A DNA stretch of 40,929 nt from positions 1 to 40,929 of the forward strand of contig JAIYDC010000112.1 of the NCBI GenBank assembly GCA_027487685.1, written 5' to 3'. The position numbers and the translations under genes were made by a program. The notes under the pieces are model-generated. The model did no database searches, was not told the DNA's origin, and saw only the letters and a program-made list of their open reading frames with translations. The first letter of the stretch is position 1. Each line of letters begins with the position of its first letter. The DNA comes from Pseudomonadota bacterium. Its GTDB lineage: Bacteria; Bdellovibrionota; Bacteriovoracia; Bacteriovoracales; Bacteriovoracaceae. Below, piece by piece: positions 32,099 to 39,489 of the stretch.

Positions 32099-33088
32099 TT
32101 AAATGAGATTAAGGGACTTTACAGCGTCGCGCTCGCCACGAAGTTCGTCCAGCGTGAGCTTAAACTTTTCCTGACCAAATTCGTTATGTTTAATTCCTTC
32201 GATGACTTTCACTTTACCACCCTCAGTCCGGCACGGGTAAGAGAAAATGAGTCCCTTATCGACTCCGTATTCGCCATTCGAGGCTAGACACATGGAGTAG
32301 GATTCACCAACGGCCGTCTCGGTCACGATGCTGCGAATTCCGTCGATAGCTGCGTTAGCGGCCGATGCAGCAGAAGAGAAACCTCGTGCCTTGATAATCG
32401 CAGCCCCCCGCTGCTGGACAGTCTTAATGAAGTCGCCTTTAAGCCATTCGTGATCCGTAATGACATCTGTGACATGCTTGCCGTTAATTTTCGCGTTGAA
32501 GAAATCCGGATACTGAGTCGCCGAGTGGTTGCCCCAAATGGTCATGTTCTTGATCGCAGTCACGTCAACCTGTGCCCGAATTGCCAGCTGCGCCTTCGCG
32601 CGGTTCTCGTCAAGAGAGGTCATCGCAAAGAAGCGATCAGCAGGGATCCCTTTGGCGTTGTTCATAGCAACAAGAGCGTTAGTGTTGCACGGATTACCAA
32701 CAACGAAGACACGCACGTCGGAGGCGGCCGACTGCTCGATTGCTTTTGCTTGAGCGGTGAAGATCCCGCCATTAATTTTGAGGAGGTCCGAACGCTCCAT
32801 CCCGTCTTTCCGGGGCATAGAACCGACGCATACAACCCAATTGGCCTCTCTAAAAGCAGTATTGAGATCGGAGGTCAGAACGATATTCTTCAAAAGCGGG
32901 AATGCACAGTCCTCGAGTTCCATGGCCACGCCTTTAAGCGCTGGAAGAGCGTGCTCGAGTTCAAGCAACTGGAGTTCAACTTCCGTTTCCATGCCCAACA
33001 TCTGACCGGAAGCGATCCGAAACAGAAGGGCGTATCCAATTTGTCCGGCCGCACCTGTGACAGCAACTTTGACTCTTTTCTTGGCCAT
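32099..33088 (-). CDS. mdh: NAD-dependent malate dehydrogenase
   Basis: A 329-residue TCA-cycle enzyme that interconverts malate and oxaloacetate. The NAD loop [19 protein letters not shown] is at the N-terminus. Substrate-binding arginines lie in [13 protein letters not shown], and [23 protein letters not shown] and the catalytic His in [14 protein letters not shown] are all in place. This is the cytosolic-type MDH (TIGR01759-like). I use ATG 33088, which has GGAGG five bases upstream; an extension to 33100 would remove that site. A promoter and a terminator flank it, so it is probably a single-gene unit. Confidence 0.95.
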   Translation of the reverse strand: MAKKRVKVAVTGAAGQIGYALLFRIASGQMLGMETEVELQLLELEHALPALKGVAMELEDCAFPLLKNIVLTSDLNTAFREANWVVCVGSMPRKDGMERSDLLKINGGIFTAQAKAIEQSAASDVRVFVVGNPCNTNALVAMNNAKGIPADRFFAMTSLDENRAKAQLAIRAQVDVTAIKNMTIWGNHSATQYPDFFNAKINGKHVTDVITDHEWLKGDFIKTVQQRGAAIIKARGFSSAASAANAAIDGIRSIVTETAVGESYSMCLASNGEYGVDKGLIFSYPCRTEGGKVKVIEGIKHNEFGQEKFKLTLDELRGERDAVKSLNLI

Positions 33089-33124
33089 AAAAACCTCCAC
33101 AAACGTGAATTAAATATTAAGGCT

Positions 33125-33153
33125 ATTATAGGGGAAATACCTTTGATTCTCAC
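33125..33153 (-). promoter_or_regulatory. Sigma-70-type promoter for mdh
   Basis: On the minus strand a perfect TATAAT (33130-33125) is preceded by 17 bases and GTGAGA (33153-33148, 4/6 match). The -10 box ends about 36 bases before the mdh ATG. Confidence 0.6.
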
Positions 33154-33233
33154 CTTTTATTCGTCCAGCCTAGACAAATTCTTCCTATGGGGCATAGTAT
33201 AAAGCTTTTAAAGAATGTCAGGCAGAGGTAGTT

Positions 33234-33863
33234 GTGGACTCACCAAATAGATCAAATAATGGCGGCGGTAGTGCTGGTAGCGGGAATGGCCGCAGACGCC
33301 GCTCTCGCGGTGGATCGCGAAGCGGTGGAAACCGGGGCGCTGAATCTGTTGCGCGCAATCCTAATGAGGCCCAGAATCGGGGCACAGGTGATAACCGCAA
33401 CCGATCTCAGCAACCGAGTTCCCGAAACCGGGGTCGAAGTGGCAGGGCCTTGTCAGTCAATCAGGTTCTCGTTAAGTACGACAATCTTTTAGAGCAACAC
33501 CTCATCACCAGACGAAAGTACTTCGAATATTTTAACCGCGTCGACGAACGCCAATTGTTCAAACTCGAGAAAAACTTTTTTACGAGCATCGAGCATCTTC
33601 GCCGCTTTGAGGCGAGCCTAGAAAGCTCCCAGCGCGAAGCCCTGGAGAAGCATAAAACTGAACGCTACCGTTTAGACCTCACGTATTCCAACAACAGAGG
33701 CTGGGATCCAAAAGAGATAGCAAAGGTCGAGGTGGGCCCTGACGAAGTGGAGGATCCGCATTTCAAAGATTCTCAGAAAGAAGCCTTCGCAGAATACCAA
33801 GACGATACGGAGGAGTCGGAAGGCACTTTCGAGGATTATCTTCGTCTGAAGGGTCAGGTCTAA
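33234..33863 (+). CDS. Protein with disordered R/G/S/N-rich N-terminus
   Basis: A 209-residue protein of unknown function. The first 70 residues are low complexity, rich in Arg, Gly, Ser and Asn (GGGSAGSGNGRRRRSRGGSR and similar), as in RNA-binding or condensate-forming tails. The remaining part is charged and helical, with LVKYDNLLEQHLITRRKYFEYFNRVDERQLFKLEKNFF and an acidic C-terminus (about 165-209). The opposite charges of the two ends are notable. The start is GTG 33234 with AGAGGT upstream. A hairpin follows the stop. An 86-residue frame overlapping it (33232-33492) is a shadow. Confidence 0.75.
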   Translation: MDSPNRSNNGGGSAGSGNGRRRRSRGGSRSGGNRGAESVARNPNEAQNRGTGDNRNRSQQPSSRNRGRSGRALSVNQVLVKYDNLLEQHLITRRKYFEYFNRVDERQLFKLEKNFFTSIEHLRRFEASLESSQREALEKHKTERYRLDLTYSNNRGWDPKEIAKVEVGPDEVEDPHFKDSQKEAFAEYQDDTEESEGTFEDYLRLKGQV

Positions 33864-33866
33864 AAA

Positions 33867-33892
33867 AAATGGCCAGGTTACCCTGGCCATTT
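33867..33892. terminator. Hairpin terminator between the R/G-rich gene and the XRE gene
   Basis: An 11-base-pair perfect stem (AAATGGCCAGG / CCTGGCCATTT) with a 4-base loop. On the minus strand it runs into a stretch of T's, so it is a strong terminator for the XRE regulator and probably also for the plus-strand gene that ends at 33863. Confidence 0.85.
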
Positions 33893-33917
33893 CACTAGAT
33901 AAAATCTCAAACAAAAA

Positions 33918-34265
33918 CTAGAGGCCGTCAGTTCCCGTAGCTCCGAACTGAGGAGCTGTAAGTGTTGCTACCACATCCGAAGACTTCTCTTTCTTGGTAG
34001 TCTTCATGTTGTAGAGGTAATTATTCAAACTCTCCTCCTGATCTTTCAGGATGGCCGCTTTGAGTTCCTCAGAAGGGATGTCGAGGACTTCAGATACCTT
34101 GCGAAGCATCTTGAGAGGAATATTACAAAGCGCGCGCTCAACGTTTGAAATAAACTGCCCATTTTTGTAACCCAGAAGATGCGACAGCTCAGACTGTGAA
34201 TACCCTTTAGTGTGATTCATTCTCTTCGTACGAATAAGATGAGCAATGTTCTTAAAGCAACGCAT
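33918..34265 (-). CDS. XRE-family HTH transcriptional regulator
   Basis: A 115-residue DNA-binding protein. Residues about 8-70 form a Cro/C1-type helix-turn-helix: IRTKRMNHTKGYSQSELSHLLGYKNGQFISNVERALCNIPLKMLRKVSEVLDIP, with the recognition helix at KNGQFISNVER. The tail of about 45 residues is polar and unrecognised, so there is no obvious ligand domain. It diverges from exonuclease III with an AT-rich 134-base region between them, which it may regulate. The start at 34265 has a poor ribosome site. Confidence 0.88.
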   Translation of the reverse strand: MRCFKNIAHLIRTKRMNHTKGYSQSELSHLLGYKNGQFISNVERALCNIPLKMLRKVSEVLDIPSEELKAAILKDQEESLNNYLYNMKTTKKEKSSDVVATLTAPQFGATGTDGL

Positions 34266-34332
34266 GTGTTCTCCGGCTAGATTGTGGCAAGATTCAAAAT
34301 AATATGCATTTTTTCGAGAATGTCATTCACCA

Positions 34333-34360
34333 TTCACAAAAATATTACTATCTATACTAT
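34333..34360 (+). promoter_or_regulatory. Probable promoter for exonuclease III
   Basis: TTCACA (34333-34338), 16 bases, TACTAT (34355-34360), each a 4/6 match, inside an AT-rich divergent region. The -10 box ends 39 bases before the ATG at 34400. An alternative -10 TATACT overlaps it at 34353-34358. Confidence 0.4.
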
Positions 34361-34399
34361 AGGACCAGGAGCTGAGAACTAAGTGGGAAAAATAATTTT

Positions 34400-35161
34400 A
34401 TGAAGCTGATTTCGTGGAACGTCAATGGCATACGATCTGTGTATAACAAGGGATTTCTTGAATGGTTCACTAAGGAATCGCCGGACATCATATGCTTACA
34501 AGAAACCAAAGCGGACTACTCACAGTTTCCACTTGAAATCCGAGAACTCCCAGGCCACGAGATTGCTCATAGTTCTGCTGAAAAAAAAGGATACTCTGGG
34601 GTCGCGACATTTTCCCGGGAAAAAATTCTTGACACAAAAAAACTTGGAAAGCACAGTTTCGACTCCGAAGGTCGTGTACTCATCCACGAATTCGCCGACT
34701 TTTTCCTTCTGAACTGCTATTTCCCCAATGGTCAACGAGACCACGCACGGGTCCCCTTCAAACTCGAGTTTTGTCATGACGTACTGACCAAGCTCTCCGA
34801 ACTTAAAAAAATTAAACCAGTCATTATCACAGGCGACTTCAACACCGCACATCGAGAGATCGACCTTGCGAATCCAAAATCCAACAAAAACACAACTGGC
34901 TTCCTCCTTCCCGAGCGCGAATGGCTCGACACTTTCATTGCGGCCGGTTTCATCGACATTTTTCGTCACCTCCATCCCGAGAGTGTAGGCGCCTACACAT
35001 GGTGGAGCAACATGCCCGGAGTGAGAGCACGGAATATTGGATGGCGTATAGACTACTTTTTCATCACTCCGGAACTCCTCCCTCGTGTGAAGTCGGCGGA
35101 AATCCTTCCTGCTGTAATGGGCTCGGACCATTGCCCGATCGTCCTCGAGCTATCTCCCTAG
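34400..35161 (+). CDS. xth: Exodeoxyribonuclease III (AP endonuclease)
   Basis: A 253-residue DNA repair enzyme that nicks 5' to abasic sites and has 3'-5' exonuclease activity. Family motifs in order: SWNVNGIRS at the N-terminus, LQETKA with the metal-binding Glu, YFPNG, the ITGDFNTAH active-site block, GWRIDYFF and GSDHCPIVLEL with the catalytic Asp-His. The form resembles the ExoA/Xth group. It diverges from an XRE regulator. Its last 12 bases overlap the convergent receiver gene. Confidence 0.95.
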   Translation: MKLISWNVNGIRSVYNKGFLEWFTKESPDIICLQETKADYSQFPLEIRELPGHEIAHSSAEKKGYSGVATFSREKILDTKKLGKHSFDSEGRVLIHEFADFFLLNCYFPNGQRDHARVPFKLEFCHDVLTKLSELKKIKPVIITGDFNTAHREIDLANPKSNKNTTGFLLPEREWLDTFIAAGFIDIFRHLHPESVGAYTWWSNMPGVRARNIGWRIDYFFITPELLPRVKSAEILPAVMGSDHCPIVLELSP

Positions 35162-35512
35162 ATAGATATTGACGGCCTCTACGAGTTCCTGGAAGTTGAT
35201 AGGTTTGTAGATCACGGCGTCGTAACCCGTTTTTTCCTTCACCCCTTTAGCTTCTAGGTTTCCCGTCACCAGAATAAGCTTACCTTTAAAGTTGAGTTCA
35301 TTCCGAAGGTAACGAAAGAACTCATGGCCACTGCCCGAAGGCATCCTTGCATCAGAAAGGATGACAGCGTAATCGTTTCGCCGGACCAGATCAATTGCCT
35401 TGTCAAAATCGGAGGAAGTGTGGAGCGAGATATTATCGTCCTCAAAAAATCCAGCAGCAAGGTCCAGGAGATCAGGTTCGTCATCGAGGTAGAGAACATT
35501 TACATCACCCAT
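35150..35512 (-). CDS. Single-domain response regulator (CheY-like)
   Basis: A 120-residue receiver domain with no output domain. Acidic pocket Asp10-Asp11-Glu12, phosphorylation site Asp54 in LSDARMPSGSGHEFF, switch Thr83 in LVTGN and Lys103 in IYKPI are all present. It should pass phosphate by protein contact, as CheY or SpoIIAA-type relays do. No histidine kinase lies nearby, so the partner is unknown. A GGGAG site precedes the ATG. It overlaps the exonuclease gene by 12 bases at its 3' end. Confidence 0.9.
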   Translation of the reverse strand: MGDVNVLYLDDEPDLLDLAAGFFEDDNISLHTSSDFDKAIDLVRRNDYAVILSDARMPSGSGHEFFRYLRNELNFKGKLILVTGNLEAKGVKEKTGYDAVIYKPINFQELVEAVNIYLGR

Positions 35513-35596
35513 ACCTACGATCTCCCGAATTAATGAGCGGATTTATCTTCCACTACAAAACAAGGCTAGGGCCGGTCTTCCGATGTGGCAAGAGAT

Positions 35597-36916
35597 CTAA
35601 CTGTTTAACCGCTGCCGTTTTCCATTCAAATACACTGCCGTGATTAATTTGGAATAATGGGCACGGTTTCCTCTGTGTGATTCAATCATCCGTTTCAGCA
35701 GTAATTCTGGTTCATCAGGAAGCTTTAGGCCATTGAGTGGAATGACGATAAAAGACGCATCCTTGCCACGATTGAGATTTCCAGTGCGGCGATTAAGACC
35801 GAGGATCTCAGCGCCCGCCAAAGTCGCCCGATAAAGGGCCTTGACGTAGGTAGCTCCGGAAACATGCTTACGTTTATTTTGATCAACGAAGCTCCGCATG
35901 ACGTCAAACATCGAAAGGAAGGGGCCACCTCCAATATCAGAGCCGAGGGCCCAGCGGACTCCGGCCCGCTCGACCTTCCGGAAGTCAAACAGCCCCGAGC
36001 CCAAACCCAACTCCTTGATAGGAGCGTTACTCGTGGGGCAATGGATCAACGAGGTTTTCGTCTGCCCAAGAATTTTTAACTCCTTGGGAGAAAGGTGAAT
36101 TCCGTGACCCATGAGCGAGCGTTTTCCAAGCATTCCAGTCTTAGCGTAGATTTCGGTGTAGGAGCGGACCCTCTCAAAACCCGGAAGCTTTCGATAAATC
36201 GAAAGCACGAAAGCAATCTCCTGAGGCGTTTCCGAGAGATGGGTCTGCTTAAAGCAGCCGGCACGATCGGCGAGAGCACTCCCCGCTCGCATCACAGCTG
36301 GAGTCGTCGTGATCGCAAATCGAGGTGTGAAGCAGTGGAGCGCTCCGTGCCGCTCGATGAGTCTCTCGGTCAGGGCGATGGACTCAGCATCTGTTTGCGT
36401 CAGTGAGGCCGGCGAGTTCATATTCATAAGGACGTTACCGACCACAAAATCGCCTCGCGCATACTTCAGGGCCTCGTCGACGGCGTGCTCGTGAATCGAG
36501 CTATAACACGCCCCTCCGATGGTTCCGTGTGCCACCAGCTTCTTGAAAAACTGCCGTCCTTTAGCTCGTGCATAGCTTCGTTTGGCGAACTTCATTTCAG
36601 CGGGGAAAGTGTACTTCTCAAGCCACTCCAGGAGTGAGTCTTTCGGCATGTCACTGACATCGTCTTGCACCCAATGAAAGTGCATATCGAAAAATCCAGG
36701 GAGAATCAGAGCATCCCCGAAGTCTGTGGTGTTCCGGCCAGTCATGCGAGGCCCGTACTTCTTTACGCCGCGCTCTAGGGGGAGGAGGTCAAGGATCCTT
36801 GCACCGGCGTCCGTGGCCTCTGTGACGAGGAGTCCGGTCTTGTAGTAGTCAGATGACTCATCGTCCTTTGGATTGAGAAATGTGCCGATGTAAAAGCTTA
36901 ATTTTTGCGCTGCCAC
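35597..36916 (-). CDS. guaD: Guanine deaminase
   Basis: A 439-residue amidohydrolase that turns guanine to xanthine in purine salvage or degradation. The zinc-binding His79 and His81 are in PGFFDMHFHWVQDD, followed by TPRFAITTT, QTHLSETPQE, GHGIHLS, HCPTSNAPIKELGLGSGLF and the metal Asp in LGSDIGGGPFLSMF, all in guanine-deaminase order. The N-terminal part is the usual beta domain. Start is GTG 36916 with AAGGA upstream. For a predator-like organism the enzyme would suit use of purines from prey, but that is inference. Confidence 0.88.
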   Translation of the reverse strand: MAAQKLSFYIGTFLNPKDDESSDYYKTGLLVTEATDAGARILDLLPLERGVKKYGPRMTGRNTTDFGDALILPGFFDMHFHWVQDDVSDMPKDSLLEWLEKYTFPAEMKFAKRSYARAKGRQFFKKLVAHGTIGGACYSSIHEHAVDEALKYARGDFVVGNVLMNMNSPASLTQTDAESIALTERLIERHGALHCFTPRFAITTTPAVMRAGSALADRAGCFKQTHLSETPQEIAFVLSIYRKLPGFERVRSYTEIYAKTGMLGKRSLMGHGIHLSPKELKILGQTKTSLIHCPTSNAPIKELGLGSGLFDFRKVERAGVRWALGSDIGGGPFLSMFDVMRSFVDQNKRKHVSGATYVKALYRATLAGAEILGLNRRTGNLNRGKDASFIVIPLNGLKLPDEPELLLKRMIESHRGNRAHYSKLITAVYLNGKRQRLNS

Positions 36917-36958
36917 AGGAGGTCCTTTTAAGTTGTCCGTAACGAAAAAGATCAGTTA

Positions 36959-36972
36959 ATGTACTGGTACAT
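36959..36972. promoter_or_regulatory. Dyad and five-codon leader ORF abutting the nfeD start
   Basis: ATGTAC TG GTACAT is a 14-base inverted repeat ending directly before the nfeD ATG at 36973, which has no ribosome site of its own. The same bases read ATG-TAC-TGG-TAC-ATA-TGA, a five-codon ORF whose stop overlaps the nfeD start (ATGA). It could act as an operator, an mRNA hairpin, or a coupling ORF. Confidence 0.35.
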
Positions 36973-38283
36973 ATGAGACTTAACATCCTAGCCCAATTTT
37001 TGATCCTTGTCTTGACAGTTATCCCGCTAAAGGGTCACTCCTCTCCTCTAGATATCAGAGAACTGAGCCTACTCACGGTTAATTCTGCCATTACTCCGGC
37101 GACGTACGATTACCTGAAGCGAAATTTTGACAGCCTGCCGGCCACTTCGCTGATCGTTTTGAAATTAAATACTCCAGGTGGTCTCGTAAGCACCACCAAA
37201 GACATCATCACTCTAGTCGGTCGCAAAGGGCGTCCCTTTGTGGTCTGGATCACACCAGAGGGCGGCTCGGCTTCTAGTGCCGGCGCGATCATCGCATCCG
37301 CTGCGCATTTCATCTTCATGTCTCCCGGAACGAATCTCGGAGCGGCCACCCCGGTTGGTCTAGGTGGAGACATCAACGACGGTGACGGTCGCCGGAAAGC
37401 GCTCAATGACCTCACGGCCCTGGTCCGCTCACTCAGCGCCTCTCGTGGCAGGCCTGCCAAACCGTTCGAGAAAATGATCTCAGATGCTTCTGCGTACACC
37501 GCCGATGAGGCGCGCACTTTGGGGATCATCGATGGTGTCGTTTCTTCGGAGAAAGATATTCTCTCATTTGTGAGTGGTAAAACCATCAACCTCGACGGTG
37601 TTTCTCGTAACATCGTTTTCGCAGCCCCTAAAGTGAAAACCTATGACCCCTCGGCAGGGCAAAAGATTCTCGCTGTACTCGCGGACCCATCCACGGCTTA
37701 CATTTTATTTCTCCTTGGGATTGCTCTCATCTATTTCGAATTCCAGGCACCAGGCGGTTTCATCGCAGGCTCCGTTGGTCTGTGCTTCCTCATACTATCG
37801 GGCATCTCATTTCAGGTGCTCCCTCTCGACTGGGGCTCTCTGGGTCTCATTGCGGCCGGAGTCTTCCTTTTGATCCTAGAAGTCTTCATCGTAAGCTATG
37901 GGATCCTCACTATTGCTGGTCTTGCGGCCCTCATCACGGGTTCCCTTTTCCTCTTCCACGACGAATCCGGTTATATTTCGGTTGAATACTCAGTCATCTT
38001 CTCGTCCCTCGCCGGGGTCATCCTCGGCTTGGGGGGTATCGTATGGTACCTCTACCGCGAGGAAAAACGGCGCTTAAATATAGACGACTTTTTTCTTCCC
38101 ATCGGTGCCCGAGGCCAAGTTCTAACAAAGCTCTCGGTGCATGAATATCAGGTGAGAGTCCGAGGAGAAATTTGGCGCGCTCTGGCCGAGGAAGAGCTTT
38201 CGGTTTCTGATCCGATAGCCGTGACAGAGGTAGACCCCAGAGGTCTCATCATTAAAATTCGCAAAGACCATTCATCACTTTAA
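36973..38283 (+). CDS. nfeD: NfeD-family membrane serine protease (long form)
   Basis: A 436-residue long NfeD (NfeD1b, stomatin-operon partner) protein. After a signal peptide (residues 1-24) comes a ClpP-like protease domain to about residue 215 with the catalytic Ser102 in ASSAGA and probable Lys142 in RRKALNDL, about 40 residues later as in the archaeal 1510-N protease. Four membrane helices follow (about 235-350). The C-terminus is a small OB-fold NfeD domain (about 375-436). Such proteases cleave stomatin's hydrophobic C-terminus. The slipin gene starts 9 bases downstream. The ATG lacks a ribosome site. Confidence 0.92.
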   Translation: MRLNILAQFLILVLTVIPLKGHSSPLDIRELSLLTVNSAITPATYDYLKRNFDSLPATSLIVLKLNTPGGLVSTTKDIITLVGRKGRPFVVWITPEGGSASSAGAIIASAAHFIFMSPGTNLGAATPVGLGGDINDGDGRRKALNDLTALVRSLSASRGRPAKPFEKMISDASAYTADEARTLGIIDGVVSSEKDILSFVSGKTINLDGVSRNIVFAAPKVKTYDPSAGQKILAVLADPSTAYILFLLGIALIYFEFQAPGGFIAGSVGLCFLILSGISFQVLPLDWGSLGLIAAGVFLLILEVFIVSYGILTIAGLAALITGSLFLFHDESGYISVEYSVIFSSLAGVILGLGGIVWYLYREEKRRLNIDDFFLPIGARGQVLTKLSVHEYQVRVRGEIWRALAEEELSVSDPIAVTEVDPRGLIIKIRKDHSSL

Positions 38284-38292
38284 GGAGTTACT

Positions 38293-39033
38293 ATGGAGCT
38301 TACGTTTCTGCCCTTTTTAATTTTCGCCGGTCTGATTCTTTTCAGCACCTTTAAGGTCCTGAACGAGTATGAGCGCGGTGTGATCCTCCGTCTCGGAAAG
38401 TTCTCAGGTATACGTGGTCCCGGCCTCATCATCCTCGTTCCTGGCATCGAAAAAATGCTCAAGATCGACCTTCGCCTTGTGACGATGGATATTCCATCAC
38501 AAGACATCATCTCAAAAGACAACGTCACCCTAAAGGTTAACGGCGTAGTCTACTTTAAGGTTAGTAATCCGGAGCGAGCGATTATCTCCGTCGAGAACTA
38601 CTACCATGCAACCGCTCAGATCGCGCAAACCACTCTCCGTTCCGTTGTAGGCCAGTACGAGCTAGACGAGATCCTCGCCAAACGGGATGCGATCAACACT
38701 AAGCTTCAAGGTATCCTTGATGAAGTGACAGAGCCATGGGGAATTAAGGTCACAAACGTTGAAGTGAAGGCGATCGACCTACCCGTAGAAATGCAGCGTG
38801 CAATGGCGAAGCAGGCCGAAGCCGAGCGGGAGAAGCGCGCCAAGATTATTTCAGCGGAAGGCGAATTCGATGCCGCTAAGAAGCTTTCCGAAGCTGCAAA
38901 GGTCTTGGGAGAACAAGATCATGCGATCACTCTCCGATACCTATCGACTATGCGAGAGATTGCGGGCACAAACAGTAGTTCGACCACGTTCTTCCCACTT
39001 CCGATGGATTTTTTCTCTAAAATTTTGAAGTAG
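38293..39033 (+). CDS. Slipin/stomatin-like SPFH protein
   Basis: A 246-residue membrane-scaffold protein. A hydrophobic N-terminal helix (residues 3-20) anchors it, and an SPFH/band-7 domain follows: [47 protein letters not shown] and [18 protein letters not shown] coiled coil ([29 protein letters not shown]) and a short hydrophobic end ([13 protein letters not shown]) complete the family plan. It is the classic partner of NfeD, 9 bases downstream in one operon; slipin rings are thought to organise membrane microdomains. AAGGAG lies upstream of the ATG. A stable hairpin follows. Confidence 0.94.
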   Translation: MELTFLPFLIFAGLILFSTFKVLNEYERGVILRLGKFSGIRGPGLIILVPGIEKMLKIDLRLVTMDIPSQDIISKDNVTLKVNGVVYFKVSNPERAIISVENYYHATAQIAQTTLRSVVGQYELDEILAKRDAINTKLQGILDEVTEPWGIKVTNVEVKAIDLPVEMQRAMAKQAEAEREKRAKIISAEGEFDAAKKLSEAAKVLGEQDHAITLRYLSTMREIAGTNSSSTTFFPLPMDFFSKILK

Positions 39034-39041
39034 TCACTGAC

Positions 39042-39068
39042 GATTTGCCCGGCACGTCCGGGCAAATC
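39042..39068. terminator. Stable hairpin after the slipin gene
   Basis: An 11-base-pair perfect stem (GATTTGCCCGG / CCGGGCAAATC) with a CACGT loop, between the convergent slipin gene and the small secreted-protein gene. No clear T run follows on either strand, so it may work with Rho or stabilise the 3' ends. Confidence 0.6.
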
Positions 39069-39079
39069 AAACTTGAGGA

Positions 39080-39316
39080 TCACCAACTCTGGTGACCTAA
39101 TTGCTTGACGTTTTTTTCGATTTTGTCCGGCCCCTCAAACTCTACTTTCTCTACAGGCGTCGCTGACGCTGGTCCACGAACGGGAACCTTTTTAAACTTT
39201 TCGTCATCCTTAGATAGCTCCGATTTTACATCAGCAGCGAGCTCCTGATTAAAATCAGGATGCGAAAGAGATAACGTAGAAAATGAGAGCACTAATGACA
39301 CAAGTAAGAGTTTCAT
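39080..39316 (-). CDS. Small secreted protein (78 residues)
   Basis: A 78-residue protein with a signal peptide (LLLVSLVLSFSTLSLS, cleavage near residue 18). The mature 60 residues are polar, rich in Lys, Glu, Asp and Pro, and lack cysteine; no family is recognised. A strong AGGAGG ribosome site lies five bases from the ATG, so it is well expressed. A FliA-like promoter with an excellent -35 octamer is about 18 bases upstream. Its size, export signal and promoter recall the 53-residue gene at 27742, although the sequences are not similar. Confidence 0.75.
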   Translation of the reverse strand: MKLLLVSLVLSFSTLSLSHPDFNQELAADVKSELSKDDEKFKKVPVRGPASATPVEKVEFEGPDKIEKNVKQLGHQSW

Positions 39317-39333
39317 AGACTCCTCCTGTCTCC

Positions 39334-39361
39334 CTATCGGTTGAAACGGAGGGAATCTTTA
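39334..39361 (-). promoter_or_regulatory. FliA (sigma-28)-like promoter of the 78-residue gene
   Basis: On the minus strand TAAAGATT (39361-39354), 12 bases, ACCGATAG (39341-39334). The -35 octamer matches TAAAGTTT at 7/8 and the -10 matches GCCGATAA at 6/8. The core CAACCGATA is shared with the site at 19293, and both sites end about 18 bases before the start codon, leaving a very short leader. Confidence 0.5.
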
Positions 39362-39454
39362 ATCAATTGTGAGTCACTGATCCCTCTTAACTCAGGGCAC
39401 AGAGGACAGTCGGAAAGCATTTCTATTGGAGGAGAAGGAAAGGGAAAGAACGGA

Positions 39455-39485
39455 CAAAAGTCAAGGGGCCCTAACGGGCCCCTTG
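39455..39485 (-). terminator. Terminator of typA
   Basis: On the minus strand CAAGGGGCCC pairs with GGGCCCCTTG around a 4-base loop, followed by a T-rich ACTTTTG. It begins 5 bases after the typA stop codon. Confidence 0.8.
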
Positions 39486-39489
39486 ATTA

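Noticed and set aside
33232-33492. 86-residue ORF overlapping the R/G/S/N-rich gene
   Set aside because: Out-of-frame shadow; the 209-residue frame has a start, ribosome site and terminator.
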